In this document: positions 28,801-39,200 of the stretch, piece after piece
Position numbering within the stretch: position 1 is the stretch's first letter
How the letters are laid out: each line of letters starts with the position of its first letter
From: Pseudoduganella flava
GTDB taxonomy: Bacteria > Pseudomonadota > Gammaproteobacteria > Burkholderiales > Burkholderiaceae_D
NCBI RefSeq assembly: GCF_007830495.1
Contig: NZ_VLKW01000005.1
Coordinates: 1-64,000 of the forward strand
DNA length: 64,000 nucleotides
Reading direction: 5' to 3'
Notes under the pieces: model-generated
Databases searched by the model: none
What the model was told of the DNA's origin: nothing
Seen by the model: the letters and a program-made list of their open reading frames with translations, nothing else
Position numbers and translations under genes: made by a program

Positions 28801-31800
28801 GTGGCGTACGAGACGATGACCGGCGCCGGCACGTTCGAGGACTTCGTTGCGACGGCCGCGGAACGCCACCAGCGCGCATTCGACCTGGCACGCGGCCCGC
28901 TGCTGCGGATGGTCTGGCTGGCGGGGCACGATACCGCGCGCCTGCTGCTGCTGGCGCACCACCTCGTCGTCGACGGCGTGTCGTGGCGCATCCTGCTGCA
29001 GGACCTGCAGCTGGCCGTGCGCCAGTTGCGCGCGGGGGAGCCTGTCGCGCTGCCGGACGTGCCGGCCTCTTACCAGCAATGGGCATTGGCGCTGGCCGCC
29101 GACGCCGCCGGCCCGGTGGCGCAGACCGAACTGCCGTTCTGGCGCGCCCAGGCCCAAGACGCCGTGCCGGCGCTCGTGCCCGACCGTGTGCCGGCCACCG
29201 CGCCGCTGCGCGCCAGCACCCGCGCGACCGGCTTCACGCTGCCGCGGGAGGCCACCCGCCAGCTGCTGCAGCAATGCCAGCGCCCGTACCGCACAGGCAT
29301 CAATGAATTGCTGCTGGCGGCACTGCGCCTCGCCGTGCGGTCCCTGACGGGTGCGGACTCGCTGCACGTGGCACTGGAAGGGCACGGCCGCGACGGCCTG
29401 GCCGATGCGCCGGATCTTGGCCGCACCGTCGGCTGGTTCACGGCGCTGTACCCGCTGCGGCTGGAGGGGGCGGCCGGGCAGGGCGACGACGTCGGCGCGG
29501 TCATCCGCGCCACCAAGGAACAATACCGGCAAGTGCCGCGCGGCGGGCTGGGTTACGGCGTGCTGCGCTACCTGGCGCGCGATGCGGCGCTGGCCGCGGC
29601 GCCGGCACCGCAGATCCTGTTCAACTACCTGGGCCAGTTCGACGCGGCGCTGGAAGGCGACGGCATCGGCTTTGCCGCCGAGCCGATCGGCACGCCGGCC
29701 GCGCCGGAGCAGCCGCGCGACGCGGCGCTGGGCATCAATGGCGTCGTCAGCGGCGGCTGCCTGCGCTTCACGATCGACTACAGCGCCGACGAATTCGATG
29801 CCGCCACGGTGGAGCGGTTCGCCGCCGCGTATGAAACGGCGCTGGGCGACGTGATCGCCCACTGCCTGGCGGCGCCGGCCATGCCGACCCCGTCCGACTT
29901 CCCACTGGCGCGCATCGGCCAGCCGGCGTTGGACGCGCTGGCGCAGCGCTACCGGATCGAGCGGCTGTATCCGGCCACGGCGATGCAGCGGGGATTGCTG
30001 TTCCATACGCTGGTGGACGGCGGCGCGTACACGAGTCAGATCCAGCTGGAGCTCGCAGGGCCGCTGCAACCGGCGGTGCTGCGCCAGGCGTGGGAAGCCG
30101 TGTGTGCGCGCCACGACGTGTTCCGCACCGCGATCGTCGACGTCGGCGACGAGGCTTGCCAGCTCGTCGTCGATGCGGTGCGGCTGCCGTGGGAGGAATG
30201 CGATCTGCGCGGCCTGCCCGCTACCGAACAGGAGGCGGCGGGTACGCGCGCGCGCCTCGCGCAGCGCGCCGAGCCGTTCGACCTGACGGCGCCGCCGCTG
30301 ATGCGGATGCTGTTGCTGCGCCTGGGCGACGAACGTTATCGGCTGGTGTGGACGCACCATCACGTGCTGCTCGACGGCTGGTCGCTGCCGCTCGTGTATG
30401 CGGACGTGATGGCGTTGTACGGCGCGCTGGCGCAGGGACAGGCGCCGCGCCTGCCGGCGGTGCGGCCTTACCAGGACTACGTGGCGTGGCTGCGCGAGCA
30501 GGACGTGAGCGGTGCACGCGCGTACTGGCGCGGCCGCCTGGCCGGCATCGAGGCGCCGACGCCGCTGTCGATCGACCGGCTGCCGGCGGCGGCCGAAGGC
30601 AGCCACCGCTACCGGGAATTCGCGCTGTCGCCGGAAGCGACGGCCAGCCTGCAGCAGCTGGCGCGCCGCACGCACACGACGCTGTACACGGTGCTGCAAT
30701 ACGCGTGGGGGTGGCTGCTGCACCACTACAGCGGCGAAGCCACCGTGGTGTTCGGCGCGATCCTGGCCGGCCGGCCGCCGCAACTGGCCGGCGTCGAACG
30801 GATGGTGGGGCTGTTCCTGAACACGCTGCCCGTCACGTTCACGGCCGAACCGGGCGTGGGCATCGCCGCCGCGCTGGGCAAGCTGCACCAGGCCTTCCAG
30901 CAGTCCGCCGAATTCGGCTATTTGCCGCTGGCGGAGATCCGGCGCCAGAGCGCGCTGGAGGCGGGCGCGCCGCTGTTCGACAGCGTGATGGTGCTGGAGA
31001 ACTACCCGATCGATCCGGCCGCCGCGGCGGACGGCGCCGCCGGCCTGCGCCTGTGCGGCGCCGAGGGTTACGAGGAAACCAACTACAAGCTGACGATCAA
31101 TGCGACATTGTCGGACCGCTTGGGCATCCGCTGCAGCTACCGCAGCGACGTGGTGGCCGACGGCGCCGTCGTCCGGCTGCTGGCGCACCTGGAAGCGATC
31201 CTGGTGCAGCTGCCGCTGCACGACGATCCGGCCCGCATCGCATGGCTGTCGGCCGCCGAGCAGCAGGCGATCGCACGCTGGGCCACGCCGGCGCCCGCGC
31301 CGGCCACCGGCTGCATCCATCACCGCTTCGAGGAACAGGTGGCGCGCACGCCGGATGCCGTTGCGCTGGTGTGCGACGGCGCCACGCTGACGTATGGCGA
31401 GCTCGATGCGCGCGCCAACCGGCTGGCGCATGCGCTGCGCGCGCACGGCGCGGCAGCCGAAACCCGCGTCGGCCTGTTCTTCGAGCGGGGCCTGGACATG
31501 GTCGTCGCGATCCTCGGCACGTTGAAGGCTGGCGCGGCCTACGTGCCGCTCGACCCGGCGCTGCCGCCGGCCCGGCTGGACTACCTGCTGCGCGACAGCG
31601 ATGCCGCGCTGCTGCTGGCCGAACCGGCCCTGCTGCCCACGCTGGCCGACCGGCCGTCCCGCGTACTCGCCCTGGACGACGCGCTGCTGGCGCCATACCC
31701 CGCCACGCCGTGCGGCGCGGTGGTCGACACGGCCAACGCGGCGTACGTGATCTACACGTCAGGCTCCACCGGCCAGCCGAAGGGCGCCGTCGTCGAGCAC

Positions 31801-34800
31801 CGCCAGGTCGACCGGCTGATGCGCGTGACGCAAGCCGATTTCGCGTTCGGGCCGGCCGACGTGTGGACGCTGTTCCACTCGTACGCGTTCGACTTCTCCG
31901 TGTGGGAGATGTGGGGCGCGCTGTGCCATGGCGGCCGCCTCGTGGTCGTGCCGAAGCTGGTGGCGCGCACGCCGGAACGCTTCCACGCGCTGGTGGTGGA
32001 GGAAGGCGTGACGGTGCTGAACCAGACGCCGGCCGCGTTCGAGCATTTCCGCGAGGAGGATGCGCGCCGGCGCACGCCGCTCGCGCTGCGCTACGTGATC
32101 TTCGGCGGCGCCGCGCTGGAATTCGCCGCGCTGCGGCCGTGGTTCGCACTGCACCCGGAAACGCCGCGGATGATCAATATGTACGGCATCACGGAAACCA
32201 CGGTGCACGTGACGGTGCGCGAGGTGACCCGCGCCGATGCGCTGCGCGGCGGGGGCAGCCTGATCGGCCGGCCGCTGGCCGACCTGGGCACGCTGGTGCT
32301 GGACGCGGCAGGCCGCCCCGTTCCCGTCGGCGTGGCCGGCGAGCTGTATGTGACGGGCGCTGGCGTCTGCCGCGGTTACCTGCATCGGCCCGAGCTGACG
32401 GCGCAGCGCTTCCTCGTCGACCCGGCCGGCGCACGCCGCTACCGTACCGGCGACCTGGTGCGCCGGCATGAGGATGGCGACCTGGAATACCTGGGCCGCA
32501 TCGACAACCAGGTCAAGATCCGCGGCTTCCGCATCGAGCTGGGCGAGATCGAGGCGCAGCTGATGCGCCAGGACGCCGTGCGCCAGGCCCTGGTGCTGGC
32601 CGACGGCGATGGTGCGGCGCGCCGCCTGGTGGCGTATGTGGTGCTGGACCAGTCTGCCGGCGCCGGCATCGACGACGTGCGTGCGGCGTTGGCCGCGGCG
32701 CTGCCGGACTACATGGTGCCCGCCGTGATCGTGCCGCTGGCGGCGATGCCGCTGAACGTCAACGGCAAGATCGACCGGGCGGCGCTGCCGGCGCCGGACG
32801 CCGGCGCGGCCGCGGGCGGCGGGCGGGCCCCGGCCACGCCGACCGAGCAGCGTATCGCCGCGATCTGGCAGGAAGCTTTGGCACTGGGCCGCGTCGGCGC
32901 GGACGGCAATTTCTTTGCCGTGGGCGGCGATTCGATCCGTGCGATTCCGCTGGTGGCGCGGCTGCAGCGCGCCGGCTTCGGCCTGACGGTCAAGGACTTG
33001 TTCGAAGCCCCCACCGTGGCGGCGCTGGCGCGGCGCGCCGATGCGTGCGCGCCGGCGCTGCCGGCCGTCGAGCTGGCGCCGTTCGCGCTGGTGGATGCGG
33101 CCGTGCTGGCCAAACACGGTTTTGCACCGGCCGATGAGCGGCTGGCCGATGCGTATCCGATGACGGCGCTGCAGCAGGGCATGGTGTTCCACAACCTGCT
33201 GGCCGTGTCGACGTACCACGACGTGATGAGCTTCCACGTGCGCGCCGGCTGGGACGAGGCGCGCTTCGCGGCGGCCCTGGCGCGGATGGTGGCGCGGCAC
33301 CCGATCCTGCGCACCGTCTTCAGCCTGGCCGGCGGCACGCCGCTGCAACTGGTGCTGGCGCACCATGTGCCGGTACTGCACGTGACCGACCTGGCGGCGC
33401 TGCCCGCCGCGCAGGCGGCGGACGCGGTGGCCGAATTGATCGAGCGGGAACGCAACACGCCGTTCGAACCCGGCGTGCCGCCATGGCAGGTCCACGTGCA
33501 GTTGCGCGGGCCGGGGGAATTCCAGTACACGCTGAGCTTCCACCACGCGCTGATGGACGGCTGGAGCGTGGCGAGCCTGAACACGGAGCTGTTCAACGCC
33601 TACCTGGGCAACGCGCCGGCCGACGCGCCGCCGCTGCCGTACGCACACTACGTGCAGCTGGAGCAGCAGGCGCTGGCCGATCCGGCCGTGCGTGCCTACT
33701 GGTGCGCGCACCTCGCCGGCGCCGTGCTGCCATGGTGGGCCGGCAAGCCGAAACGCAGCACGTTGCGCGCCGCGCAGCGGCTGGACGAGGCGTTGTCCGG
33801 CCGCCTCAGCGCGCTGGCCCGGCGGCTGGACGTGCAGGAGCGCAGCGTGCTGCTCGCCCTGCACGCGGCGTTGATGGCATTGCTGGACGGCGGCAGCGAC
33901 GTGCTGACCTCCGTCGTCAGCAACGGCCGCCCGGAACGCGAGGGCGGCGAGGCCACGCTGGGCCTGTTCCTCAATTCGCTGCCGTTCCGCGTCGCGCTGG
34001 ACGACATGGACTGGGAGCAGCTGGTGCGCCGCATCGAGGCCGAGGTGACGGCATCGTACGGCGCGCGCCGGCTGCCGCTGGTCGAGATCCAGGCCGACAG
34101 CGGGCTCGATTTCTCCGGTTCGCTGTTCAACTACGTGAACTTTCACGTCTACCAGGGGCTCGACAGCGCGCTGGGCGTCGTCGGTGCCCAGGGCGCGGAC
34201 GAGAAGAACTACACGATCAGCCTGTCGTTCTCGAAAGTCCCGGACGATGGCGCGGTGCGCTTCGACGTGGCGATCGACGTCGATGCCGCCGTGTTCGATG
34301 CCGACTTCCTGGCCCGCATCGGCGGCTACGTGCCGGCGCTGGCAGCGGCAATGACGGCCGACGGTGCCCAGCCGGTCGCGCATGCGCTCGTGCTGGGCGC
34401 TGCCGAACAGGCCGAACTGGCGCGCCGCGCGGCGTGCGTGGCGGCGCCTTACCCGGAGGTGCCCGTACACGAGGCGTTTGCAAGCCAGGCGCGCCGCACG
34501 CCCGACGCGCCGGCCGTGCGCTGTGGCGACACGATGCTGACCTATGCGGCGCTGGAAGCGCGCGCCAACCACCTGGCCGCGGCCCTGGCGGCACGCGGCG
34601 CGGGAAGCCGGATCGGCCTGTGCATGCACAACTCGGTCCACCTGCTGGCCGGCATGCTGGCGATCCTGAAGTGCGGCGCGGCCTACGTGCCACTCGACCC
34701 GGTGCATCCGCCGGAGCGGCTGGCGCGGATCGCCGCCGCCGCGGGCCTTGGCACCGTGCTGACGCAGCAGCACCTGAGCGCAAACCTGGCCCCGCATCTC

Positions 34801-36294
34801 GCCAGTGTGCCGGCCGACGTGCTGGTGGCCGACGGCGGTGCCGACGACTGGCTCGCAGCCGGCAGCACCGTGCCGGCTGCGGTCGCGCCCGAGGATGCCG
34901 CCTATGTGATCTACACATCCGGCTCGACCGGGCAGCCGAAGGGTGTCGTCGTCAGCCACCGGGCGCTGGCGATGTACCTCGGCCATGCGCTGTCCAGCTA
35001 TCACGGCGGGCATTTGACCGGATCGCTGGTGGCGACGTCGTATGCGTTCGACCTGACCAAGCCGGCGCTGTTCCTGCCGTTGCTGACGGGCGGCTGTGTC
35101 GAGCTGCTGGACCCGGCCGATACGCTGGGCGCACTGGCGCACCGCATCGCCGACCCGGCCGCAGGGGCCCGTCTCGTGCGCGCCACGCCGATGCACGTGC
35201 AGGCGATGCTGGACCTGCTGCCAGCCGAAGGTGTCGTCGCGGCCCGGCATGCCTTCGTCATCGGCGGCGACCGGTTCACGCCGGAGCTGGCGCGCCGGCT
35301 GCAGCGGCGCTTCCCGCAGGCGGACATCTACAACCACTACGGACCGTCCGAGTCCGTGGTCGGCTGTGCGATGTACCACGTGACGCCGCACATCGACACG
35401 CTCGGCGACACCGTGCCGATCGGCCAGGCGATGAACAACCGCGCGCTGTACGTGCTGGACGACCGCCTGCGGCCTTGCCCGCTGGGCGTGCCGGGCACGC
35501 TGTACGTGGCCGGCGCCGGGCTGGCGGACGGCTACCTGGGCCAGCCGGAGCTGACGGCGCAAGCCTTCGTCGCCAACCCGCATGGCACGGGCGCGCTGGC
35601 GCGCATGTACCGCACCGGCGACCGCGTGCGGTACGACAGTGCCGGGAATCTGCTGTTCCTCGGCCGCGCCGACGACCAGGTGAAGCTGCGCGGCTACCGC
35701 GTGGAACCGGGCGAGATCGAGGCGGCGCTGCGCCAACTGGCGTGGGTGCGCGACGCCGTCGTGGCGGTGCACGGCACAGGCGCGGACGTGATGCTGGCGG
35801 CCTACCTGGTCGTCGACCCGGCCGGCGCGCCGGCGGCGGACGACGACGCGGCGGTGGTAGGCGCGGCACTGCGGCGCCGCCTGCCCGAATACATGGTGCC
35901 GGCCGCGTTCGTGCGGCTGGCCGCGCTGCCGCTGTCGGCCAACGGCAAGATCGACCGGCGCGCGTTGCCGGCACCGGCACGGGCCGCGCGGGCCGCCGCG
36001 CAGCCGCTGGAAGGGGAGATCGAGCTGCGGCTGGGCGACATCTGGCGCGACCTGCTCGGCGTGCCGGCGGTGGGCGCGACGGACAGCTTCTTCGAGCTGG
36101 GCGGCCATTCGCTGAAGGCGACGCGGATGGTCAGCGCCATCGCGGCGCAGTTCGGCGTCACGCTGCCGCTGACAACGGTGTTCGGCACGCCGCAGCTGCG
36201 CGCGCTCGCCGCGCACATCGAGGCGCAGCGCGTCATCGAGCAGAACCGCGCGGCACTGGCCGGGCTGGACGACACGAACGACATGGATTGGTGA
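25861..36294 (+). CDS. NRPS, [half C]-A-PCP-E-C-A(Thr)-PCP-C-A-PCP
   Basis: 3477 residues. TubC-type docking domain (1-55). A C-terminal half condensation domain (about 62-315) has no HHxxxDG. First adenylation (330-820; pocket DAWFMGGMCK, hydrophobic or aromatic type, not assigned), PCP (Ser about 856) and epimerisation domain (905-1337; HHLVVDGVSW, EGHGRDG) would deliver a D-residue. Second module: C (HHHVLLDGWS, about 1499), A with pocket DFWNIGMVHK, exactly the threonine code, and PCP (Ser about 2358). Third module: C (HHALMDGWS, about 2561), A with pocket DLPRVGHVGK, close to the aspartate code DLTKVGHIGK but with Pro and Arg at two positions, and PCP (Ser about 3417). The condensation for the first A domain is presumably supplied by the C domain ending the previous protein. 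The tail DDTNDMDW is a likely docking peptide. Confidence 0.94.
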   Translation: MAMDLLVAARRLGVLVYAEGGALKARAMGQAMTPALKDDIKAGKERLLATLADIQPAWVDSAALQAQEKFWCDVLADAPPAHALPTVGTRGAPFQPGDMAAAPLLDAAGAAALRKLAAGQGCDALHLLQAAFATLLCRWSGMDEIVLGSRLPARLQPAGQARAGVFDPVVPLRLAPGSAASLPLLARQAQAAATAAHAMADLPLLLMADLLKVDRDSLHPPLLQVLLLERGGEAASAFEAGLPARYDLAALLHTGDDGALALAWCFDAAVFDAALPAALTRGLARLLQAVLAAPELAPGQLDIVPAEDLAVIDRANATSRPFDETVCMQHLFVAQATAAPAATALVHGDVRVSYGELHAQARAVAAALRERGIGPGATVAVCAAREPALFAAVLGTLLAGAAYVPIDPANPRERIAYMVADSGARVLLTTQALAPSLEGIDAVLLCADALVPQAADDVAVAGTPSDTAYVIYTSGSTGKPKGVAVPHRGIISLATFQVREFGLERDSRVLQFASIGFDASVWEWMMALLNGATLYLCPDALRTAPDALADYLVEHGITHAFLAPALLAHMDPERPYALRMLMVGGERCPDALPRRWAGRVPLYNGYGPTEATMCASWARLAPDEPVTIGAPCDNVRLYVVDSDLRPMPVGAAGELLIGGVGLAHGYLGAPDLTAQAFVNVALMAGQPERLYRSGDLVRRRPDGRLDYLGRLGNQLQLRGYRIEPGEIESVLAGAEQVAQAVVLLRTGARGASLAAFVTAPALADAAQRGALAQALLERAAQLLPAYMVPASLLVLPAFPLTRNGKIDHAALLALGADTEDAPRTPAEQALAAIWCELLQRETVGVRENFFAAGGDSILSIQAVARANQAGFAVTARQFVELGTIEAIAAQAGPAATPRHSAASGTLPPLPIQRRFLDEAMPSPHHFNQGVLLHPPAGLAPEQLPALAAALVRRHDALRLVFPGGGVAVHVAPEAIDTAALVAYETMTGAGTFEDFVATAAERHQRAFDLARGPLLRMVWLAGHDTARLLLLAHHLVVDGVSWRILLQDLQLAVRQLRAGEPVALPDVPASYQQWALALAADAAGPVAQTELPFWRAQAQDAVPALVPDRVPATAPLRASTRATGFTLPREATRQLLQQCQRPYRTGINELLLAALRLAVRSLTGADSLHVALEGHGRDGLADAPDLGRTVGWFTALYPLRLEGAAGQGDDVGAVIRATKEQYRQVPRGGLGYGVLRYLARDAALAAAPAPQILFNYLGQFDAALEGDGIGFAAEPIGTPAAPEQPRDAALGINGVVSGGCLRFTIDYSADEFDAATVERFAAAYETALGDVIAHCLAAPAMPTPSDFPLARIGQPALDALAQRYRIERLYPATAMQRGLLFHTLVDGGAYTSQIQLELAGPLQPAVLRQAWEAVCARHDVFRTAIVDVGDEACQLVVDAVRLPWEECDLRGLPATEQEAAGTRARLAQRAEPFDLTAPPLMRMLLLRLGDERYRLVWTHHHVLLDGWSLPLVYADVMALYGALAQGQAPRLPAVRPYQDYVAWLREQDVSGARAYWRGRLAGIEAPTPLSIDRLPAAAEGSHRYREFALSPEATASLQQLARRTHTTLYTVLQYAWGWLLHHYSGEATVVFGAILAGRPPQLAGVERMVGLFLNTLPVTFTAEPGVGIAAALGKLHQAFQQSAEFGYLPLAEIRRQSALEAGAPLFDSVMVLENYPIDPAAAADGAAGLRLCGAEGYEETNYKLTINATLSDRLGIRCSYRSDVVADGAVVRLLAHLEAILVQLPLHDDPARIAWLSAAEQQAIARWATPAPAPATGCIHHRFEEQVARTPDAVALVCDGATLTYGELDARANRLAHALRAHGAAAETRVGLFFERGLDMVVAILGTLKAGAAYVPLDPALPPARLDYLLRDSDAALLLAEPALLPTLADRPSRVLALDDALLAPYPATPCGAVVDTANAAYVIYTSGSTGQPKGAVVEHRQVDRLMRVTQADFAFGPADVWTLFHSYAFDFSVWEMWGALCHGGRLVVVPKLVARTPERFHALVVEEGVTVLNQTPAAFEHFREEDARRRTPLALRYVIFGGAALEFAALRPWFALHPETPRMINMYGITETTVHVTVREVTRADALRGGGSLIGRPLADLGTLVLDAAGRPVPVGVAGELYVTGAGVCRGYLHRPELTAQRFLVDPAGARRYRTGDLVRRHEDGDLEYLGRIDNQVKIRGFRIELGEIEAQLMRQDAVRQALVLADGDGAARRLVAYVVLDQSAGAGIDDVRAALAAALPDYMVPAVIVPLAAMPLNVNGKIDRAALPAPDAGAAAGGGRAPATPTEQRIAAIWQEALALGRVGADGNFFAVGGDSIRAIPLVARLQRAGFGLTVKDLFEAPTVAALARRADACAPALPAVELAPFALVDAAVLAKHGFAPADERLADAYPMTALQQGMVFHNLLAVSTYHDVMSFHVRAGWDEARFAAALARMVARHPILRTVFSLAGGTPLQLVLAHHVPVLHVTDLAALPAAQAADAVAELIERERNTPFEPGVPPWQVHVQLRGPGEFQYTLSFHHALMDGWSVASLNTELFNAYLGNAPADAPPLPYAHYVQLEQQALADPAVRAYWCAHLAGAVLPWWAGKPKRSTLRAAQRLDEALSGRLSALARRLDVQERSVLLALHAALMALLDGGSDVLTSVVSNGRPEREGGEATLGLFLNSLPFRVALDDMDWEQLVRRIEAEVTASYGARRLPLVEIQADSGLDFSGSLFNYVNFHVYQGLDSALGVVGAQGADEKNYTISLSFSKVPDDGAVRFDVAIDVDAAVFDADFLARIGGYVPALAAAMTADGAQPVAHALVLGAAEQAELARRAACVAAPYPEVPVHEAFASQARRTPDAPAVRCGDTMLTYAALEARANHLAAALAARGAGSRIGLCMHNSVHLLAGMLAILKCGAAYVPLDPVHPPERLARIAAAAGLGTVLTQQHLSANLAPHLASVPADVLVADGGADDWLAAGSTVPAAVAPEDAAYVIYTSGSTGQPKGVVVSHRALAMYLGHALSSYHGGHLTGSLVATSYAFDLTKPALFLPLLTGGCVELLDPADTLGALAHRIADPAAGARLVRATPMHVQAMLDLLPAEGVVAARHAFVIGGDRFTPELARRLQRRFPQADIYNHYGPSESVVGCAMYHVTPHIDTLGDTVPIGQAMNNRALYVLDDRLRPCPLGVPGTLYVAGAGLADGYLGQPELTAQAFVANPHGTGALARMYRTGDRVRYDSAGNLLFLGRADDQVKLRGYRVEPGEIEAALRQLAWVRDAVVAVHGTGADVMLAAYLVVDPAGAPAADDDAAVVGAALRRRLPEYMVPAAFVRLAALPLSANGKIDRRALPAPARAARAAAQPLEGEIELRLGDIWRDLLGVPAVGATDSFFELGGHSLKATRMVSAIAAQFGVTLPLTTVFGTPQLRALAAHIEAQRVIEQNRAALAGLDDTNDMDW
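26050..26800 (+). other. Truncated condensation domain (C-terminal half)
   Basis: Residues about 64-313 of the 25861-36294 NRPS. After the docking domain the sequence enters directly at the C-domain middle (EKFWCDVLADAP, a degenerate form of the YWxxxLxGxP region). It continues through ALHLLQAAFATLLCRWSG and the last lobe. The N-terminal half with HHxxxDG is absent, so it should be catalytically dead. The preceding protein ends in a complete C domain. Confidence 0.75.
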
Positions 36295-36297
36295 CTT

Positions 36298-39200
36298 ATG
36301 GGCGTGCAAGCATTGGTACGTGAATTGAACGAGCAGGGCGTCTACCCGTTCCTGCACGAAGGGCGGCTGAAGACGCGCTCGCGCGCCGGCGGCAGCGTGG
36401 CGCCGGCCCTGGCCGACAAGATCCGCGCGCACAAGGATGCGCTGATCGCGTTCCTCGGCGGCGATGCCGGCACGGCGGCGCCGCCGATCGTGCCGGCAGC
36501 CGGCGCGGGCACGCCGGCACCGCTGTCGTACGCGCAGCGGCGGCTGTGGTTTATCGAGCAATTGCAGGGCGGCGGCGGCCAGTACAACATGCCGACGGCG
36601 CTGGAGCTGACAGGCCGCGTGGACCTGGACGCCATCGAATGGGCGCTGGACGCGATCGTGCAGCGCCATGCGGTACTGCGCACCACCTACGCGGCCGGCG
36701 ACGGGGAACCGTACCAACAAGTGCGCACGGCCACGCTGCGGCTGGGCCGCACCGACCTGCGCGGCGTGCCCGAGCCAGGCCGCGAGGAGGCGTTGCAATG
36801 CGCCTGCGCCGCCGAAGCCGCGCAGCCGTTCGACCTGGCGGCGGACCTGATGCTGCGCGCCCATGTGTTCACGGTGGCCGAGGACCGGCACGTGCTCGTC
36901 GTCACGCTGCACCACATCGCCTGCGACGGCTGGTCGAAAGGCGTGCTGACGCGCGAATTCGCCGCGCTGTACGGCGCGCGCATGGCGGGGACGCCGGCCG
37001 CACTGGCGCCGCTGCCGGTGCAGTACGCCGATTATGCGCGCTGGCAGGCCACGCCGGCCGTCACGCAACGGATGACGGGCCAGCTGGCGTATTGGGAAGA
37101 ACGGCTGGCCGGCGCGCCGCCGCTGCATGGCCTGCGGCTGGATCGCCCGCGCCCGCCGCAGCAGCAGATTGCCGCCGGCGCGCATTTGCAGCAGCTGGAC
37201 GGCGCGCTGCTGGCCCGGCTGAAACGCGTGGGGCTGGACCACGATGCCACGCTGTTCATGGTGCTGCACGCGGCGTTCGCCGTGCTGCTGGCGCGCCATG
37301 GCCAGGAGCGCTCCGTGGTCATCGGTTCGCCCGTCGCCGGGCGCCAGCGGCACGAGCTGGAACCGCTGATCGGCTTTTTCGTCAACATGCTCGTATTGCG
37401 CACGGACGTCGAGCCGGGCCAATCGTTCACGGCATTGCTGGCGCGCACCCGCGCCGACGCGCTGGCCGCGTACGCGAACCAGGACGTGCCGTTCGAAATG
37501 CTGGTCGAGCGCCTGCAGCCGGAGCGCAACCTGAGCCATGCGCCGCTGTTCCAGATCCTGTTCGCGCTGCAGAACAACGACTACGGCGGCCTGGAGCTGC
37601 CGGGCGCCGGCGTGCGCGCCTTCGGCACCGGCCAGGACACGGGCCGCTTCGACCTGGAGCTGCTGGCCGGTGAACGCGATGGCGGCCTGACGTTGAACTG
37701 GGTGTATGCCAGCGCACTGTTCGATGCCGCCACGATCGCCGCGCTGGCCGACAGCTTCGCCGTGCTGCTTGCGGCGCTCTGCGCCGATCCCGCCTGCCCG
37801 GTGGGCGACCTGGCGCTGCTGACGGCCGACGATCGCGCGCGGCTGGCGCGCTGGCAGGCCGGCGCCACCGTTGCGGAACGCGCCGTGCCGATCCACCAGC
37901 TGTTCGAGCGGCACGCCGCCCGGTCCGGCGGCGCCGTCGCCCTGGTGCACGGCGATACGCGGCTCACGTTCGCGCAGTTGAATGCCCAGGCCAACCGGCT
38001 GGCCGCCGCGCTGATCGGCCGCGGCGTGGGGCGCGACCAGCTCGTCGGCATCAGCCTGCCGCGGGGCCCGGCGATGGTGGCGGCCGTGCTGGCCGTGCTG
38101 AAGGCGGGTGCCGCCTATGTGGCGTTCGACCCCGACTATCCGCCGGCGCGGCTGGAGCGGATGCTGGACGACAGCGCCGTGCCGCTCGTGCTGACGGATG
38201 CCGGCGCGGCCTGGCGCACGCCGCACGAACGGGGCCTGGCGCTGGACGTGGGCGCGCTGCCCGCCGGCCTGCCGGACACGGATCCGGGCCTGCCCATCGA
38301 CCCGGAACAGCTGGCGTATGCGATCTACACGTCCGGCTCGACCGGCAAGCCGAAAGGCATCGTGCTGCCGCACCGGGTGCTGGCCAACCTGCTGCACGAC
38401 CAGTACCGGCGCCACCCGGTACTGGCGCAGCCGCTGCCGGCGCTGCAGTACGCCACGCTGAACTTCGACATGTCGATCTACGAGATCATGACGGCGCTGT
38501 GCAACGGCGGCACGCTGGTGCTGCCGCCGGACGACGCGCGCACGTCGCTGGCGCGGCTGGGCGAGCTGCTGCGCGCCGAGCGCGTCGGCCGGGCCTACCT
38601 GCCGACGGCGCTGCTGCCGGAATTCTGCCGGCACGCCGTGCAGCAGGGGCTAGCGTTGCCGGACCTGCGCATGATCCAGGTGGCCGGCGAAGCGCTGACG
38701 ATCAATGCCGACGTGCGCGCGTTCTTCCGCGCCACGCCGCACTGCACGTTGCTGAACCTGTACGGCCCGTCCGAGACGCACGTCGTCACGGACGTGGCGC
38801 TGGCGGGCGACCCCGATCTCTGGCCCGTGGTGCCGCCGATCGGCTGGCCGGTCGACCATTGCACGCTGCGGCTGTTGGACGAGCGGGGCAATGCGGTGCC
38901 GCGCGGCGTGGCCGGCGAGTTGTTCATCGGCGGCGCGTGCCTGGCGCGCGGCTACCTGAACGAGCCCGATATGACTGCGGCGAAATTCGTCGTGCTGGAC
39001 GGGCAGCGCCTGTACCGCAGCGGCGACCTGGTGCGCCACCGCCCGGACGGCGCATTGGAATACCTGGGCCGCATCGGCAGGCAGATCAAGCTGCACGGGT
39101 TCCGCATCGAGCTTGACGAGATCGAGCATTGCCTGCTGGCCGACCGGCGCGTCGCCGATGCCGTCGTGCTGGCGACGGGCGAGGGGGCCGAGCGCACGCT

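Noticed and set aside
25660..31446. Long minus-strand open frame across the junction of the 17306 and 25861 NRPS genes
   Set aside because: Same codon-bias artefact; no recognisable domains, and it spans two clear plus-strand genes and their intergenic ribosome site.
31759..38634. Minus-strand open frame of about 2290 codons opposite two NRPS genes
   Set aside because: Composition is Arg/Gln/His-rich without any motif; plus-strand A, C and PCP motifs cover the whole stretch.
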